From NCBI GenBank assembly GCA_964237235.1, contig CAXSGY010000003.1, forward strand, positions 186,001-250,000: DNA of 64,000 nt, read 5' to 3'. Position 1 is the stretch's first letter. Each line of letters begins with the position of its first letter. The translations under genes and the position numbers were made by a program. The notes beneath the pieces are model-generated. The model saw nothing but the letters and a program-made list of their open reading frames with translations. It was not told the origin of the DNA and did no database searches. This stretch comes from GCA-002050365 sp964237235 (lineage in GTDB: Bacteria; Acidobacteriota; Blastocatellia; Pyrinomonadales; Pyrinomonadaceae). Positions 25,626 to 34,887 of the stretch are shown here, one piece after another.

Positions 25626-27719
25626 TTATTCGGTCGGCAAAATTGACGACACTAGAATTTCATCGTAAGAATTGTCGGTTATATTTGACCCATAGCTTCC
25701 TGAATTCGGTGATCTGAATAATCCGATTATGGACAGCGTGCTCCGGCGATAAACATAGGCTGTCGGATAAGGACTTAAGCCGAAAAACGGAACATCGCCG
25801 CTTCTACCCCAGACAAATGTGGAAAGTGAAAGATTGCTTCGCAAAATAAACCATGTTCCGTCGCGGAAAACGGCGATGTCGATTTTGCCGTCGCCGTCGT
25901 AATCCGCCGGAACCGGTTTATCAGTACTAATGCCGAATTGAACCGCGAAGAGCGAATTGTTCGCGCTGTCGAGCCGATACCACGCGCCGTTTGAAGGGCG
26001 ATAAACAGTAATGTCTGCCTTGCCGTCGCCGTCATAATCCGCCGGCAAGGGCTTATCTTCGGAAACGCCAAACTGAACGGCATAAAATCCGTTATTTCGA
26101 CTCAGCAAAATATACCAGATGCCCTGGGTCGGTCGGTAAACGGCGAGGTCGGCTTTACCGTCGCCGTCGTAATCAGCGGGAACGGGTTTATCAACCGAAT
26201 TGCCGAATTGAACGCCGTAACCCGTCTGAGTGGAGCTTCTGTAAATCCACCAAAAGCCGGTGGATTTACGGAAAACCGCGTAATCGGTGCGCCCGTCGCC
26301 GTCATAATCGTTCGGCACGGGAACGTCGCCGAGCGACCCCGTTCCCCACTGAAAATGAACTTGATTGTTCGGAAAATCGTCGGTGTAATACCGCCACAAT
26401 CCGTTTGCCGGACTCCAAAAGGCGCGGTCGGTTCTTCCGTCGCCGTCAAAATCAACAATCGCGGTTTGTCCGGCTGGATTGCAAGAGTTTTGTCTGAAAC
26501 GGACGACTTTTTTCAGATCGTAAGTCGAACTCGGATTGGTCGTCGTGACGACGCTGTCGAGAAACGGCTGTTCGAGAGTTAAAACGTCCGCTTTAGAGTC
26601 GCCGTCGATTTTTTCCACCGAATCTATGTCGTCTAAAGAACCTCTATTTTCCTGCACGGCGAAGGTTAGATTTCCCTGATTTGCCAACAGCGCATATTTG
26701 TTTGATCCGGGAGCAAGAAAGTCCGTTTTTCCGTCGCCGTCAAAATCATCTATCAAACTACCGGGGTAAAAATTACGAAAGCTGAAACCCGCGGGAGGAA
26801 CGCCCAACGAAGTAGCGAAATTATTGTTTCCGTCGTTGATCGCAAATCTGAGTTCCAGAGCGTTCGGATCCGCCGCGCCCTCAAAAATGCCGAGAAAAAC
26901 GTCTTTCTTGCCGTCGTTGTTGAAATCGGCGATTTTTATTTTGTCCTGCGGACCCTTATACGTTGTCGAATAAGTTCGCGAAAATGCGCCGTTGCCCGAA
27001 TTGGTCAGAATGTCCAGGACGAGATCAACCCCGCCCAGACGAACAAATCCTATATCTTTTAAGCCGTCATTGTTCAAATCTTCAACGAAGATAAGCGGAG
27101 ATCTGCTATTAAGATCGAATGTTACAGTATCGAACGAAAGAGTAATGATCGTTTGCGCCGCACCGAAAGTGTTGTCGGGTTGATCGAGCCGGTAATATAG
27201 CGTATTTCCGCTATTAGGCGAATTGCTGTTTGATGAAATAAGATCGGCCTTTCCGTCGTTGTTAAGATCAACGGCAGATAGAATATAGCTGTCGCTGACA
27301 GGGCTTTCGATTGGGCTGTCGGTGATAAATTTCCCGGTTCCGTCGTTTAGATAAGTTTTCACGACCAGCGGACTGGACATCCGTTTGACAATCAAATCCT
27401 TTTTTCCGTCATTATTTACGTCTCCGAAAACCCGCAGATCGTATCTGCTGACATCTAATATAGTCGTCGTTTTGGCGTTTGTATCAAAAGAATTCGGGCT
27501 GAGTCGCTTGTAAAAATAAATCTGATAATTGTCGGAATCGGTCGGCGTATAAGCGAAAATATCTTTCAGCCCGTCGTTGTCAAAATCTTCAAATTTCCAA
27601 TAAACGAAACCGTTTGAAAAAACCTGACGTTTCGTCTCGTTAAAGTAAATGCCGCACTGCGCCGAAATTTGAAACGAAAAGACGAAAATCGTCAAAGATA
27701 TAAAGCAGACTTTAATCAT
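25626..27719 (-). CDS. Exported FG-GAP/VCBS repeat protein
   Basis: 697 residues from the ATG at 27719, which has a GGAG and is followed by a clear signal peptide (MIKVCFISLTIFVFSFQISA). The whole mature part is built of repeats. The N-terminal two thirds are FG-GAP-like units with DFDNDGLKD or DVNNDGKKD calcium-binding loops. The last 270 residues are about 46-residue repeats, DYDGDGKADLAVYRPTQGxW, as in the protein at 14350-16440. Probably a secreted or surface-attached beta-propeller/solenoid protein, role unknown. It lies alone between tRNA-Leu and yggS. Confidence 0.85.
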   Translation of the reverse strand: MIKVCFISLTIFVFSFQISAQCGIYFNETKRQVFSNGFVYWKFEDFDNDGLKDIFAYTPTDSDNYQIYFYKRLSPNSFDTNAKTTTILDVSRYDLRVFGDVNNDGKKDLIVKRMSSPLVVKTYLNDGTGKFITDSPIESPVSDSYILSAVDLNNDGKADLISSNSNSPNSGNTLYYRLDQPDNTFGAAQTIITLSFDTVTFDLNSRSPLIFVEDLNNDGLKDIGFVRLGGVDLVLDILTNSGNGAFSRTYSTTYKGPQDKIKIADFNNDGKKDVFLGIFEGAADPNALELRFAINDGNNNFATSLGVPPAGFSFRNFYPGSLIDDFDGDGKTDFLAPGSNKYALLANQGNLTFAVQENRGSLDDIDSVEKIDGDSKADVLTLEQPFLDSVVTTTNPSSTYDLKKVVRFRQNSCNPAGQTAIVDFDGDGRTDRAFWSPANGLWRYYTDDFPNNQVHFQWGTGSLGDVPVPNDYDGDGRTDYAVFRKSTGFWWIYRSSTQTGYGVQFGNSVDKPVPADYDGDGKADLAVYRPTQGIWYILLSRNNGFYAVQFGVSEDKPLPADYDGDGKADITVYRPSNGAWYRLDSANNSLFAVQFGISTDKPVPADYDGDGKIDIAVFRDGTWFILRSNLSLSTFVWGRSGDVPFFGLSPYPTAYVYRRSTLSIIGLFRSPNSGSYGSNITDNSYDEILVSSILPTE

Positions 27720-27916
27720 TATTTCTCCAATCGAACGAATAAATTTCGGTAAGTTTAGCGAAAATACCGTTGACTTGCTACGTTTAGAATACTTCAAAAG
27801 AGAATCGGTTGTCAGCATAATTTTTGCGGCGACCGGCTGATGCCGGCGATTCAATATAAACCGGCAAACAATCATCGCGCTTTCAGCTTTCGGAAAAAAA
27901 ACTTAAAATTAAATCA

Positions 27917-28603
27917 ATGAAAACGAATCTGGCGCGAAATTTTGCCGCGGTCAAAGAGCGAATAAACCGAGCGGCGCGAAAAGCAGGCGGAAACGAAGAT
28001 GAAATTAAGCTAATCGCCGTCAGCAAAACGCATCCGGTCGAAGTTTTGGAAGCGGCGGTTGAGGCGAACATTCGCGTTTTCGGCGAAAATAAAGTTCAGG
28101 AAACCGAAGAAAAAATCGCGGTTTTGAAAAACGACCTGCTCGAATGGCATCTGATCGGACATCTGCAATCGAACAAAGCCCGCCGCGCCGTGCAGCTTTT
28201 TGATTGTCTGCATACGCTTGATTCGATAAAGTTAGCCGAACGGCTGGAAAGGCTTTGCATCGAAGAAAATCGCCGCCGTTTATCAATTTTGGTTCAGGTT
28301 GATTTGGCAAATGAGCCGACGAAAAACGGCGCGACCGAAGCGGATCTGCCTGAGATTATCGAATTTTTGAAAGGGTGCGAGCGTTTGCAATTAAATGGAT
28401 TGATGACGATCCCGCCGTTTTTTGAAGATGCCGAAAAGACGCGCCCGTTTTTTAGAAAGCTGCGCGAAATCCGCGATAAAGTTTTGCCGTCGGGCGAACT
28501 TTCGATGGGAATGAGCCACGATTTTGAAATGGCGATTGAAGAAGGCGCGACGATTGTCCGCGTCGGGACGGCGATTTTCGGAGCGCGGGAAAATCTGCTA
28601 TAG
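27917..28603 (+). CDS. yggS: YggS/PLPBP-type pyridoxal phosphate homeostasis protein
   Basis: 228 residues. Carries PLP on the lysine of the motif LIAVSKTHP (about 34-42) and has GENKVQE and the ending VRVGTAIFG of the COG0325 family. The protein keeps free PLP low and affects amino-acid and vitamin B6 balance. It is the first gene of a group with yggT and yggU, a common arrangement near division genes in many bacteria. Confidence 0.93.
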   Translation: MKTNLARNFAAVKERINRAARKAGGNEDEIKLIAVSKTHPVEVLEAAVEANIRVFGENKVQETEEKIAVLKNDLLEWHLIGHLQSNKARRAVQLFDCLHTLDSIKLAERLERLCIEENRRRLSILVQVDLANEPTKNGATEADLPEIIEFLKGCERLQLNGLMTIPPFFEDAEKTRPFFRKLREIRDKVLPSGELSMGMSHDFEMAIEEGATIVRVGTAIFGARENLL

Positions 28604-28615
28604 AAGGGAATTCAA

Positions 28616-29221
28616 ATGATGACTGACAGTTTTTTGCTCGGAAAAGTTTATCCGATTGTCTGGCTGGTTGCTTTAACGGCGACGCTTGTTTTTGTCGCGC
28701 TGCTGCTTTTGCGGCTCGCGTTCAATTATTCCGATCCGAATCCGTTCGGCAAAATCGGCAGATTTTCGTATCACCTGAAAAAGCGCACCGATAAATTCGT
28801 TTATCCGGCGGCGCGGTTTCTGGCGCAGTTTCGCGTTGACACGCGGCTCGCGCCGGTTTTGACGATTTTGATTGCGGCGGTTCTCGTTTATTTCGCGCTG
28901 CAAATCGTTCAAAATACGTTTTTTATCGCCGACGGTTTGACGGCGGCGATCAGGACGAACAATGCCCGCGCTTTGATCGGTTTCGCGCTTTACGGTTTGA
29001 TCAGCGTTTATATCTTGTTTATTTTTATACGCTTTATCGGTTCGTGGTTCGTTTTCACCCGAAACACTTTTCTCGGTTTCGTGCAGCGCGTCACCGACCC
29101 GATTTTAGTTCCGGCGCGGCGTTTAATTCCGACCGTCGGGATGATTGATTTATCGGCGATGATCGTTTTGATTCTTTTAGGTTTTTTGCAGACTTTGATT
29201 TTGCGGGCGTTTGTTTTTTAG
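28616..29221 (+). CDS. yggT: YggT family membrane protein
   Basis: 201 residues with about four to five membrane helices. The C-terminal YGGT motif region (GFVQRVTDPILVPARRLIPT) is typical, with the second copy of the repeat poorly kept in the N-terminal half. The family is linked to cell division and osmotic stress, but its function is poorly known. Its stop codon overlaps the GTG start of the next gene (TAGTG), which points to translational coupling. Confidence 0.88.
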   Translation: MMTDSFLLGKVYPIVWLVALTATLVFVALLLLRLAFNYSDPNPFGKIGRFSYHLKKRTDKFVYPAARFLAQFRVDTRLAPVLTILIAAVLVYFALQIVQNTFFIADGLTAAIRTNNARALIGFALYGLISVYILFIFIRFIGSWFVFTRNTFLGFVQRVTDPILVPARRLIPTVGMIDLSAMIVLILLGFLQTLILRAFVF

Positions 29222-29508
29222 TGATTCGATTTACCGAAAAAGACGACGCGCTAATTTTCAGCGTGCGCGTTTTGCCGAAATCTTCAAAAAGCGAAATCGT
29301 CGGCGAGATAAACGGCGCGTTGAAAATTAAAATTAAATCGCCGCCCGTTGACGGCGCGGCAAATGCGGAATTAATCAAAACGCTCGCCGAATTTTTCGAC
29401 GTGCCGAAAAGCGCGGTCGAAATTCTCAGGGGGCAAACTTCAAAAACAAAACAAGTCAAAATCGTCGGTATAAAAGCGGCGAATTTGCCCGACTTAAAAT
29501 TGGCGTGA
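29221..29508 (+). CDS. yggU: YggU/DUF167 family protein
   Basis: 95 residues from a GTG overlapping the yggT stop by one base. The DUF167 core is visible: RVLPKSSKSEIVG, then IKSPPVDGAANAELI, and ILRGQTSKTKQV. Cytoplasmic; no biochemical function is established for the family. Small size and position after yggT match the usual genomic context. Confidence 0.9.
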   Translation: MIRFTEKDDALIFSVRVLPKSSKSEIVGEINGALKIKIKSPPVDGAANAELIKTLAEFFDVPKSAVEILRGQTSKTKQVKIVGIKAANLPDLKLA

Positions 29509-29564
29509 TATTCTTCTCTATCAATAATTCTTAAAAAATTCTAAAAATCAGGAACGAATAATCA

Positions 29565-30305
29565 ATGTCAGGACATTCCAAATGGCACACAATTAAACAC
29601 AAAAAAGGCGCGCTGGATGCGAAGCGCGGCAAGATTTTCACGAAATTGATTAAAGAAATTACGGTCGCGGCGCGCACGGGCGGCAGCGGCGATGTCGAAG
29701 CGAATGCGCGGCTTCGGAAAGCCGTCACGGACGCGAAGGCGCAGAATATGCCGAACGACACGATTGACCGCGCCATTAAGCGCGGCACCGGCGAACTCGA
29801 AGGCGTAAACTACGAAGAAATCACCTACGAAGGCTACGGTATCGGCGGCGTGGCGGTTCTGGTCGAAACGATGACCGATAACCGCAACCGAACGGTCGCC
29901 GAAATTCGACATCTTTTTTCAAAAAACGGCGGCAATCTGGGCGAAGCCGGCTCGGTCGCGTGGATGTTCGACAAAAAGGGCTTGATTATCGTTGACAAGG
30001 CGGCGAAATCCGAAGATGAACTTTTTGAAATCGCCATCGAAGCCGGCGCGGACGACGTAAAAGACGAGGGCGATGTTTTTGAAATCTACACCGCGCCGGA
30101 AAATTTCGACGCGGTTGACGCGGCAATCAAAGCCGCCGGAATCGAGCCGCAGGCATCTGAAATCGCGCAAGTTCCGCAAAATTACATTAAACTCGAAGGC
30201 GCGGACGCGAAACAAATGCTCAAACTCTACGAAGCGATTGACGACAACGAAGACGTGCAGAAAGTTCACGCGAATTTCGATATTGACGAATCGGAAATGG
30301 AATAA
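29565..30305 (+). CDS. yebC: YebC/PmpR family protein
   Basis: 246 residues, full length. The N-terminus MSGHSKWHTIKHKKGALDAK is diagnostic, and the rest matches the three-domain YebC/TACO1 fold. The family was described as DNA-binding regulators and, more recently, as factors that help translate difficult (for example proline-rich) stretches. A clear Shine-Dalgarno (CAGGAACG) precedes the ATG. Confidence 0.95.
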   Translation: MSGHSKWHTIKHKKGALDAKRGKIFTKLIKEITVAARTGGSGDVEANARLRKAVTDAKAQNMPNDTIDRAIKRGTGELEGVNYEEITYEGYGIGGVAVLVETMTDNRNRTVAEIRHLFSKNGGNLGEAGSVAWMFDKKGLIIVDKAAKSEDELFEIAIEAGADDVKDEGDVFEIYTAPENFDAVDAAIKAAGIEPQASEIAQVPQNYIKLEGADAKQMLKLYEAIDDNEDVQKVHANFDIDESEME

Positions 30306-30337
30306 ATTTTTCAAAGGGCAGGAAGTTTTATAACCAA

Positions 30338-31432
30338 ATGAAAGAAGTTTTTTCAAGCGAAGGAAAATTCGGTTTCCTTTTCTTTTTAAGTGTTTTTTTA
30401 ATTTGTTCGCAAAGCGGCGCGGCGCAGAGCAGAAATCAAAAAAAGAATTATTTTTTCAAGCCGCCGATTATCGCGCCGCAATTTAAAACAAAAGAGCGAA
30501 TCAATTTCAGCGAGCGTAAAACCGCTTTTAAAGTGACGGAAAATTCTCCGAATCCGTTTCGTGCCGTGACAATCAAACGAAAATTTTCGTTTGAAAAAAT
30601 TAGTGCCGCGCCATTGATTTCAAACCAATCAACCGAAATTAAAGACGCAAAAAAAAATGATTTCGCCTATCGTTTTTCATCAATCAAACCGCGTCAGAGA
30701 GGTTTTGAATTTAACGATTCAATGATTGACAAACAATCGGGCGAGTCGTTTTCGCGGACGACGAAAAACGAAAAGTTTCCCGTCGCAACCGCCGATTCAA
30801 TTGACAATGATTCAAACGATAAACAGGGCTTTCAATGGAAACCGGCAATCGCCCAATCACTTATGTTTCTCGCCGTTCAGCACGGCTATGCGATTACGGC
30901 GCAGGCGAAAACGCGCCGCGATTTGAAGCACGGCGCGTTTTTCCGCGATTACGTTGATTCGGTCAAGTCATTGCACGGCTGGGACGACGGCGGCAGATTT
31001 TTTACCAATTACATCGCGCATCCGATGCAGGGCGCGATGACCGGATTTATCTACGTTCAAAACAGTCCGCAAGAAAGAAAACTCGAATTTAACGAATCGT
31101 CGGCGTATTGGAAAAGCCGTCTGAAGGCGTTCGCGTGGTCGGCGGCGTGGTCAACGCAGTTTGAAATCGGACCGATCAGCCAGGCTTCAATCGGCAATGT
31201 CGGTCTGCACGGCAAGCAAACGTGGGAAGACATTATCGTTACGCCGACGGCGGGAACATTAATGCTAATCGGCGAAGACGCGCTTGACCGCTTTATCACC
31301 AGACGCATCGAACGCAACACGAACAATTTTTACGTCAAAATTTTCGCCCGAATGCTGCTCAGTCCGGTGCGTAATTTCTCGAATCTGGTGCGCTTCAAAT
31401 CGCCCTGGTATCGAGACCGAGCGACAGATTAA
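30338..31432 (+). CDS. Exported protein of unknown function
   Basis: 364 residues with a signal peptide (about 1-30). A variable Lys/Ser-rich part (30-160) is followed by a conserved-looking helical part with several small hydrophobic stretches. Notable segments are FTNYIAHPMQGAMTGFIYVQ and GEDALDRFITRRIERN. It may sit in or near the outer membrane. I do not recognise the family. Placed 32 bases after yebC but probably unrelated in role. Confidence 0.65.
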   Translation: MKEVFSSEGKFGFLFFLSVFLICSQSGAAQSRNQKKNYFFKPPIIAPQFKTKERINFSERKTAFKVTENSPNPFRAVTIKRKFSFEKISAAPLISNQSTEIKDAKKNDFAYRFSSIKPRQRGFEFNDSMIDKQSGESFSRTTKNEKFPVATADSIDNDSNDKQGFQWKPAIAQSLMFLAVQHGYAITAQAKTRRDLKHGAFFRDYVDSVKSLHGWDDGGRFFTNYIAHPMQGAMTGFIYVQNSPQERKLEFNESSAYWKSRLKAFAWSAAWSTQFEIGPISQASIGNVGLHGKQTWEDIIVTPTAGTLMLIGEDALDRFITRRIERNTNNFYVKIFARMLLSPVRNFSNLVRFKSPWYRDRATD

Positions 31433-31447
31433 ATCTTTAATTGAAAA

Positions 31448-32374
31448 TTACGCCTTCGGATGCGCCCGGTCGTAAACTTCGATCAGTTTTTCCATCGAAA
31501 CCTGCGTGTAGATTTGCGTGGTCGAAAGCCTGGCGTGTCCGAGTAATTCCTGTATGTCGCGCAAGTCCGCGCCGGAATCTAAAAGATGCGTGGCGAACGA
31601 ATGTCTTAGACTGTGCGGCGAGATGTCGCGGTTGATTTCCGTGCAGATTTTGATGTATTTATCAACCATTCGCCCGACGCTGCGCGTGGTGATGCGCGTT
31701 CCCTGATAATTCAAAAAAACGGCTTGGTCGTCGCGTTCCGCGGGCGGACAGTTGGCGAGAAAATCGGCGCGGGCTTCGTTCAGATAAAACATCAAAGCCT
31801 GCATCGCCGGTTCGCCGAACGGCAAAATTCTTTGCTTTTTGCGCTTGCCGGTGACGCGCACGAGCTTTTCGCGGAAATCTACGTCCTTCAAATTTAGGTT
31901 AGTTAATTCACCGACGCGCATTCCGGTCGCATAGAGAAATTCTAAAATCGCGCGGTCGCGCCGTCCCAAATCCGTTTCCAAATCCGGCGTTTCGATAAAG
32001 CGCACGGCATCTTCCATCGAAAGATGCGTCGGCAGTTTGCGCTCAATTTTCGGCGTGGCGACAAGTTTTGCCGGATTGTTTTCGAGAACGCCTTCGCGGA
32101 TTAAAAATTGAAAAAACGTGCGTAACGAAGCGAGCTTTCTGGCAATCGAAGTTTTCTTTTTGCTCAAGCCGTGCAGATTCGCCATCCATTCGCGGATCGT
32201 CAAATGATCTATGTCTTTGACGGCGATTTGCTGCCGCGTGCCATTTGCCAGCGGCGGCGCGATGTGTTCGTGAAACTGTTCGAGATCGCTCGAATAATTT
32301 CGCAAAGTGTGCTGGCTGACGTTGCGCTCATAGCGCAGATGTTCGAGAAATTGACGCAAGTATTCTTCTAACAT
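31448..32374 (-). CDS. xerC: Tyrosine recombinase XerC/XerD
   Basis: 308 residues from the ATG at 32374; the N-terminal extension upstream is not typical. A SAM-like DNA-binding N-terminus (VSQHTLRNYSSDL) precedes the catalytic domain with the first arginine in ATGMRVGEL, then SPHSLRHSFATHLL, LGHARLSTTQ and the tyrosine in IYTQVS. Full length for Xer recombinases that resolve chromosome dimers at dif. Whether it is XerC or XerD is not clear from sequence alone. No phage genes are near it. Confidence 0.9.
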   Translation of the reverse strand: MLEEYLRQFLEHLRYERNVSQHTLRNYSSDLEQFHEHIAPPLANGTRQQIAVKDIDHLTIREWMANLHGLSKKKTSIARKLASLRTFFQFLIREGVLENNPAKLVATPKIERKLPTHLSMEDAVRFIETPDLETDLGRRDRAILEFLYATGMRVGELTNLNLKDVDFREKLVRVTGKRKKQRILPFGEPAMQALMFYLNEARADFLANCPPAERDDQAVFLNYQGTRITTRSVGRMVDKYIKICTEINRDISPHSLRHSFATHLLDSGADLRDIQELLGHARLSTTQIYTQVSMEKLIEVYDRAHPKA

Positions 32375-32387
32375 ATTTTCGTCAATA

Positions 32388-32415
32388 GTAAATCGTGAAT
32401 CGTGAATAGTAAAAC
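32388..32415. repeat. Period-7 tandem repeat (GTGAATC type)
   Basis: Four units GTAAATC-GTGAATC-GTGAATA-GTAAAAC directly upstream of the xerC start. Part of a wider set of heptamer repeats in this window. Confidence 0.55.
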
Positions 32416-32455
32416 CGTAACGCCGTTGGCGGTAAAGGCAACTGACCACTGACGA

Positions 32456-33550
32456 TTAACGATTTGCGCGGTTGGAAATGTAATAACCTTTCCTGGTTCT
32501 GACAGTCAAATCTTTTTTGTTTTTAATGGAAAGAGAAATCTGGCGAAAATCGCTGCTTGGCGCGCTTTCTTCCGGGTAATAATTTAAAATATAAGTTTGC
32601 GAAAGCTCGGCGGAGATTTGGTTAAAGGCTTGGTCTAATTCTTTTTCGTCAATCGGCGCATACACCTCGCCGCCGGTTTGCGTGGCGAGTTCCTGCATAC
32701 GGCGTTCGGCGGTTAATTTTAGAATGTTGGCATTGCCGCCGCGCTGTCCGGTGCGTTTGAAGTTTTCAAAATCGGTCGTTTTGACGACGAAAATCTGACA
32801 GTTGGCGATTTGCACGGCGCGGACGACCTTCTCGAGCGTCGTTTCCAAATCACTGTAGGTGTCTTCGCCGTCGGAAACGATGACGAGAACGCGCCGCCCG
32901 TCGGTTTCCTGTAAGTATTTGGCGGCTTTGATGATTGCGTCGAGCAGCGCGGTCGCGCCCTGCGGCGGCGGAAAATTTTGAATCGCATTAGTTAGCTGCG
33001 AAACGTCTTTCGTCAAAGGCTGTTCGAGGCGCGAATAATCGGAAACCGAATAAAGCGCGGCTAAATCTTTGTCGGGACGCAAAATTCGTTTGAAAAATCT
33101 GACGGCGGCTTTGATTTCAAATTCGCGCGCCGGCAAAACGCTCGAACTGTTGTCGAACAGCATCGCCAGGCGGACGGGCGATTCCGAGTGCGTAACTTCG
33201 CTGATTTCCGCCGCTTTGCCGTCAACGAACAGCTCAAAATCTTCGAGCTTTAAATTCGTCACCGCTCTGCCGCCCGCGTCAATGACCGAAACCGGAATCG
33301 GCACGAGCGTCGAATCAACTTTGATGACATCGCCTTCCTCGTCCTTCTCGATTTTCGGTGTCGGCGTGGCGGTCGGATTTGTGATTTTAACAATCGTTTC
33401 GGTCGGCGAATAGATGACGCGCGGACGCGGCGAAGGCGTTGGTGTCGGCGTGGGCGTTTCAACGGTTTTAATGCGTCCCGACTGTGCAAACGCCGATAAA
33501 CTCAAAGCGAGAATAAAAATGATAGATTTTGCGTTCGAGCGCGTCTGCAT
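32456..33550 (-). CDS. VWFA-related exported protein (Acidobacterial type)
   Basis: 364 residues. Signal peptide at about 1-22, then a Thr/Pro-rich linker with repeated TPTPTP. A von Willebrand A domain follows with the metal-ion site DNSSS in AMLFDNSSSVLP and the later VIVSDGEDTYS. The type with the preceding VDAGGRAVTNLKLEDF segment is the VWFA-related family that is especially common in Acidobacteria. It probably binds a partner in the periplasm or at the surface. Confidence 0.9.
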   Translation of the reverse strand: MQTRSNAKSIIFILALSLSAFAQSGRIKTVETPTPTPTPSPRPRVIYSPTETIVKITNPTATPTPKIEKDEEGDVIKVDSTLVPIPVSVIDAGGRAVTNLKLEDFELFVDGKAAEISEVTHSESPVRLAMLFDNSSSVLPAREFEIKAAVRFFKRILRPDKDLAALYSVSDYSRLEQPLTKDVSQLTNAIQNFPPPQGATALLDAIIKAAKYLQETDGRRVLVIVSDGEDTYSDLETTLEKVVRAVQIANCQIFVVKTTDFENFKRTGQRGGNANILKLTAERRMQELATQTGGEVYAPIDEKELDQAFNQISAELSQTYILNYYPEESAPSSDFRQISLSIKNKKDLTVRTRKGYYISNRANR

Positions 33551-33555
33551 AAAAA

Positions 33556-33984
33556 TTACTGCCAGTTCGGTGGGCTGCTAAATTGAGAAAAGTTATGCTT
33601 GTTGAAAAGTGCTTTGACCGTATCGCGCGATAAAACAATGATGGTGAAAACGCCCAGCAGCGTTCCGAACGGCACGAACATACAGTTGACGGCGGCGATG
33701 ACAAAACAAAATGTAAATTTTTTCTGCTCTTTGATATATTTTCCGGCGAAAAAACTGCAAATTGCCAGCGTGAATCCCATCAAAATAACAACGGCGGCGA
33801 TACCGATAAAGAACCAGCCGAACGCGGCGGGCGGCGCGTCTCTGCCGTTATCGAAACTGCCGGAAACCATTGCGATTCCCACAAATAAATGGATAAACGG
33901 AAAACACGCGAATAAAGCGGTGATGCCGGCGTAAACATAAAAACCGATGGAAAGCATCTTCAAATTTTCGTAATCTTTATTCAT
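33556..33984 (-). CDS. Small integral membrane protein, unknown
   Basis: 142 residues with four predicted membrane segments (around 12-40, 55-75, 88-110, 115-125). Short polar ends with charged residues. No motif recognised. Its stop lies 5 bases before the VWFA gene start on the same strand, so both may be co-transcribed. Confidence 0.65.
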   Translation of the reverse strand: MNKDYENLKMLSIGFYVYAGITALFACFPFIHLFVGIAMVSGSFDNGRDAPPAAFGWFFIGIAAVVILMGFTLAICSFFAGKYIKEQKKFTFCFVIAAVNCMFVPFGTLLGVFTIIVLSRDTVKALFNKHNFSQFSSPPNWQ

Positions 33985-34019
33985 AAAACTTTCGCTCGTT
34001 TGACGGCAAATCTAAATCA

Positions 34020-34694
34020 TTATTCGGGTTGCGGTTTCACAAAAGTGGCGGTTTTCTTTTCCGTGTCGCACATTTCGATTGCTTTGCCCGCGGTTTTCTC
34101 GGTTTTCATTTCTTCGGCGGGCAAGCCCAAACGCTCGCGGATAAATTTTTCGGCATCAGCTTCGATTAATTCGCCGTTGACGACGAAGGTTTTTTCAAGC
34201 AGCACGTCGCCCTTTTTGGAAAGTTTCGACGGTTCGAGAAAGACGTTATACGGCGAACCCCAGCTGCGCGTGTCGCCGGTCGCTTTGCGATAATCGTAAT
34301 GCGCGGTTTTCTGTTTCGCGTCCTTCGATTCTGATTCATAGACAACCGGAAACGTAACGCTTTTTTCGGTCAAATTCGTTTTCATCGCGTCAACCGTGTC
34401 GTATTCGCCGACCCCGATGACATCGAAACCGTTCGTTTTATATTTATCGTAAAGTTTCTGCGCGAGTGGAGCTTCGTGCCGCCAATTCGGACACCACGGA
34501 GCGAAATAAACGACCATTACGAGCTTTTTATTTTTCGTGAAATCGCGCAGATTAACAGTCGAACCGTCGCGGACGCTATTATACGTCCAATCTTTGTATT
34601 TAACTTCCTTTTCGACGACCGGAGCTTCTTCGGTCTGCGCCGCCGCGAACATCGAACCGAATATCAAAAACGCCAAAGCTAAAAATATTTTCAT
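34020..34694 (-). CDS. Exported thioredoxin-fold protein with CPNW instead of CxxC
   Basis: 224 residues. Signal peptide at about 1-19. AhpC-TSA/TlpA-like fold with VVYFAPWCPNWRHEAP: the first active-site cysteine is present (Cys68), but the second is tryptophan (Trp71). It therefore cannot act as a two-cysteine disulfide oxidoreductase by the usual mechanism; it could be a single-cysteine peroxidase-like or binding protein. The C-terminus has another cysteine in EMCDTEKK. Compare the ordinary CPPC TlpA at 58439-59008. Confidence 0.8.
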   Translation of the reverse strand: MKIFLALAFLIFGSMFAAAQTEEAPVVEKEVKYKDWTYNSVRDGSTVNLRDFTKNKKLVMVVYFAPWCPNWRHEAPLAQKLYDKYKTNGFDVIGVGEYDTVDAMKTNLTEKSVTFPVVYESESKDAKQKTAHYDYRKATGDTRSWGSPYNVFLEPSKLSKKGDVLLEKTFVVNGELIEADAEKFIRERLGLPAEEMKTEKTAGKAIEMCDTEKKTATFVKPQPE

Positions 34695-34804
34695 AAAATT
34701 TTATTCCCTCAGTGAAAGGTTAATAGTTCAGATGCCGAAAAACAAGCAAAAGCAGCTTTGATTTACCGAGTAAACAGCCAAGAATCAAATTCGTTTCCCA
34801 TTAA

Positions 34805-34832
34805 TTTACCATTTACCGTTTACCGCTGACCA
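34805..34832. repeat. TTTACCATTTACCGTTTACC repeat (copy)
   Basis: Nearly identical to the right arm of the palindrome at 42779-42806 (one base differs in the GCT[G/C]ACCA end) and, reversed, similar to 59022-59045. All three are intergenic. Period-7 structure TACCATT-TACCGTT-TACCGCT. Confidence 0.6.
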
Positions 34833-34887
34833 TTCAATTTATGCTAATCTGTGTTTGATTTTCAATTTCAGGAGACATCGAATTTTA

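Noticed and set aside
31448..32374. Phage integrase
   Set aside because: Length, N-terminal domain and lack of phage genes fit a housekeeping Xer recombinase better.
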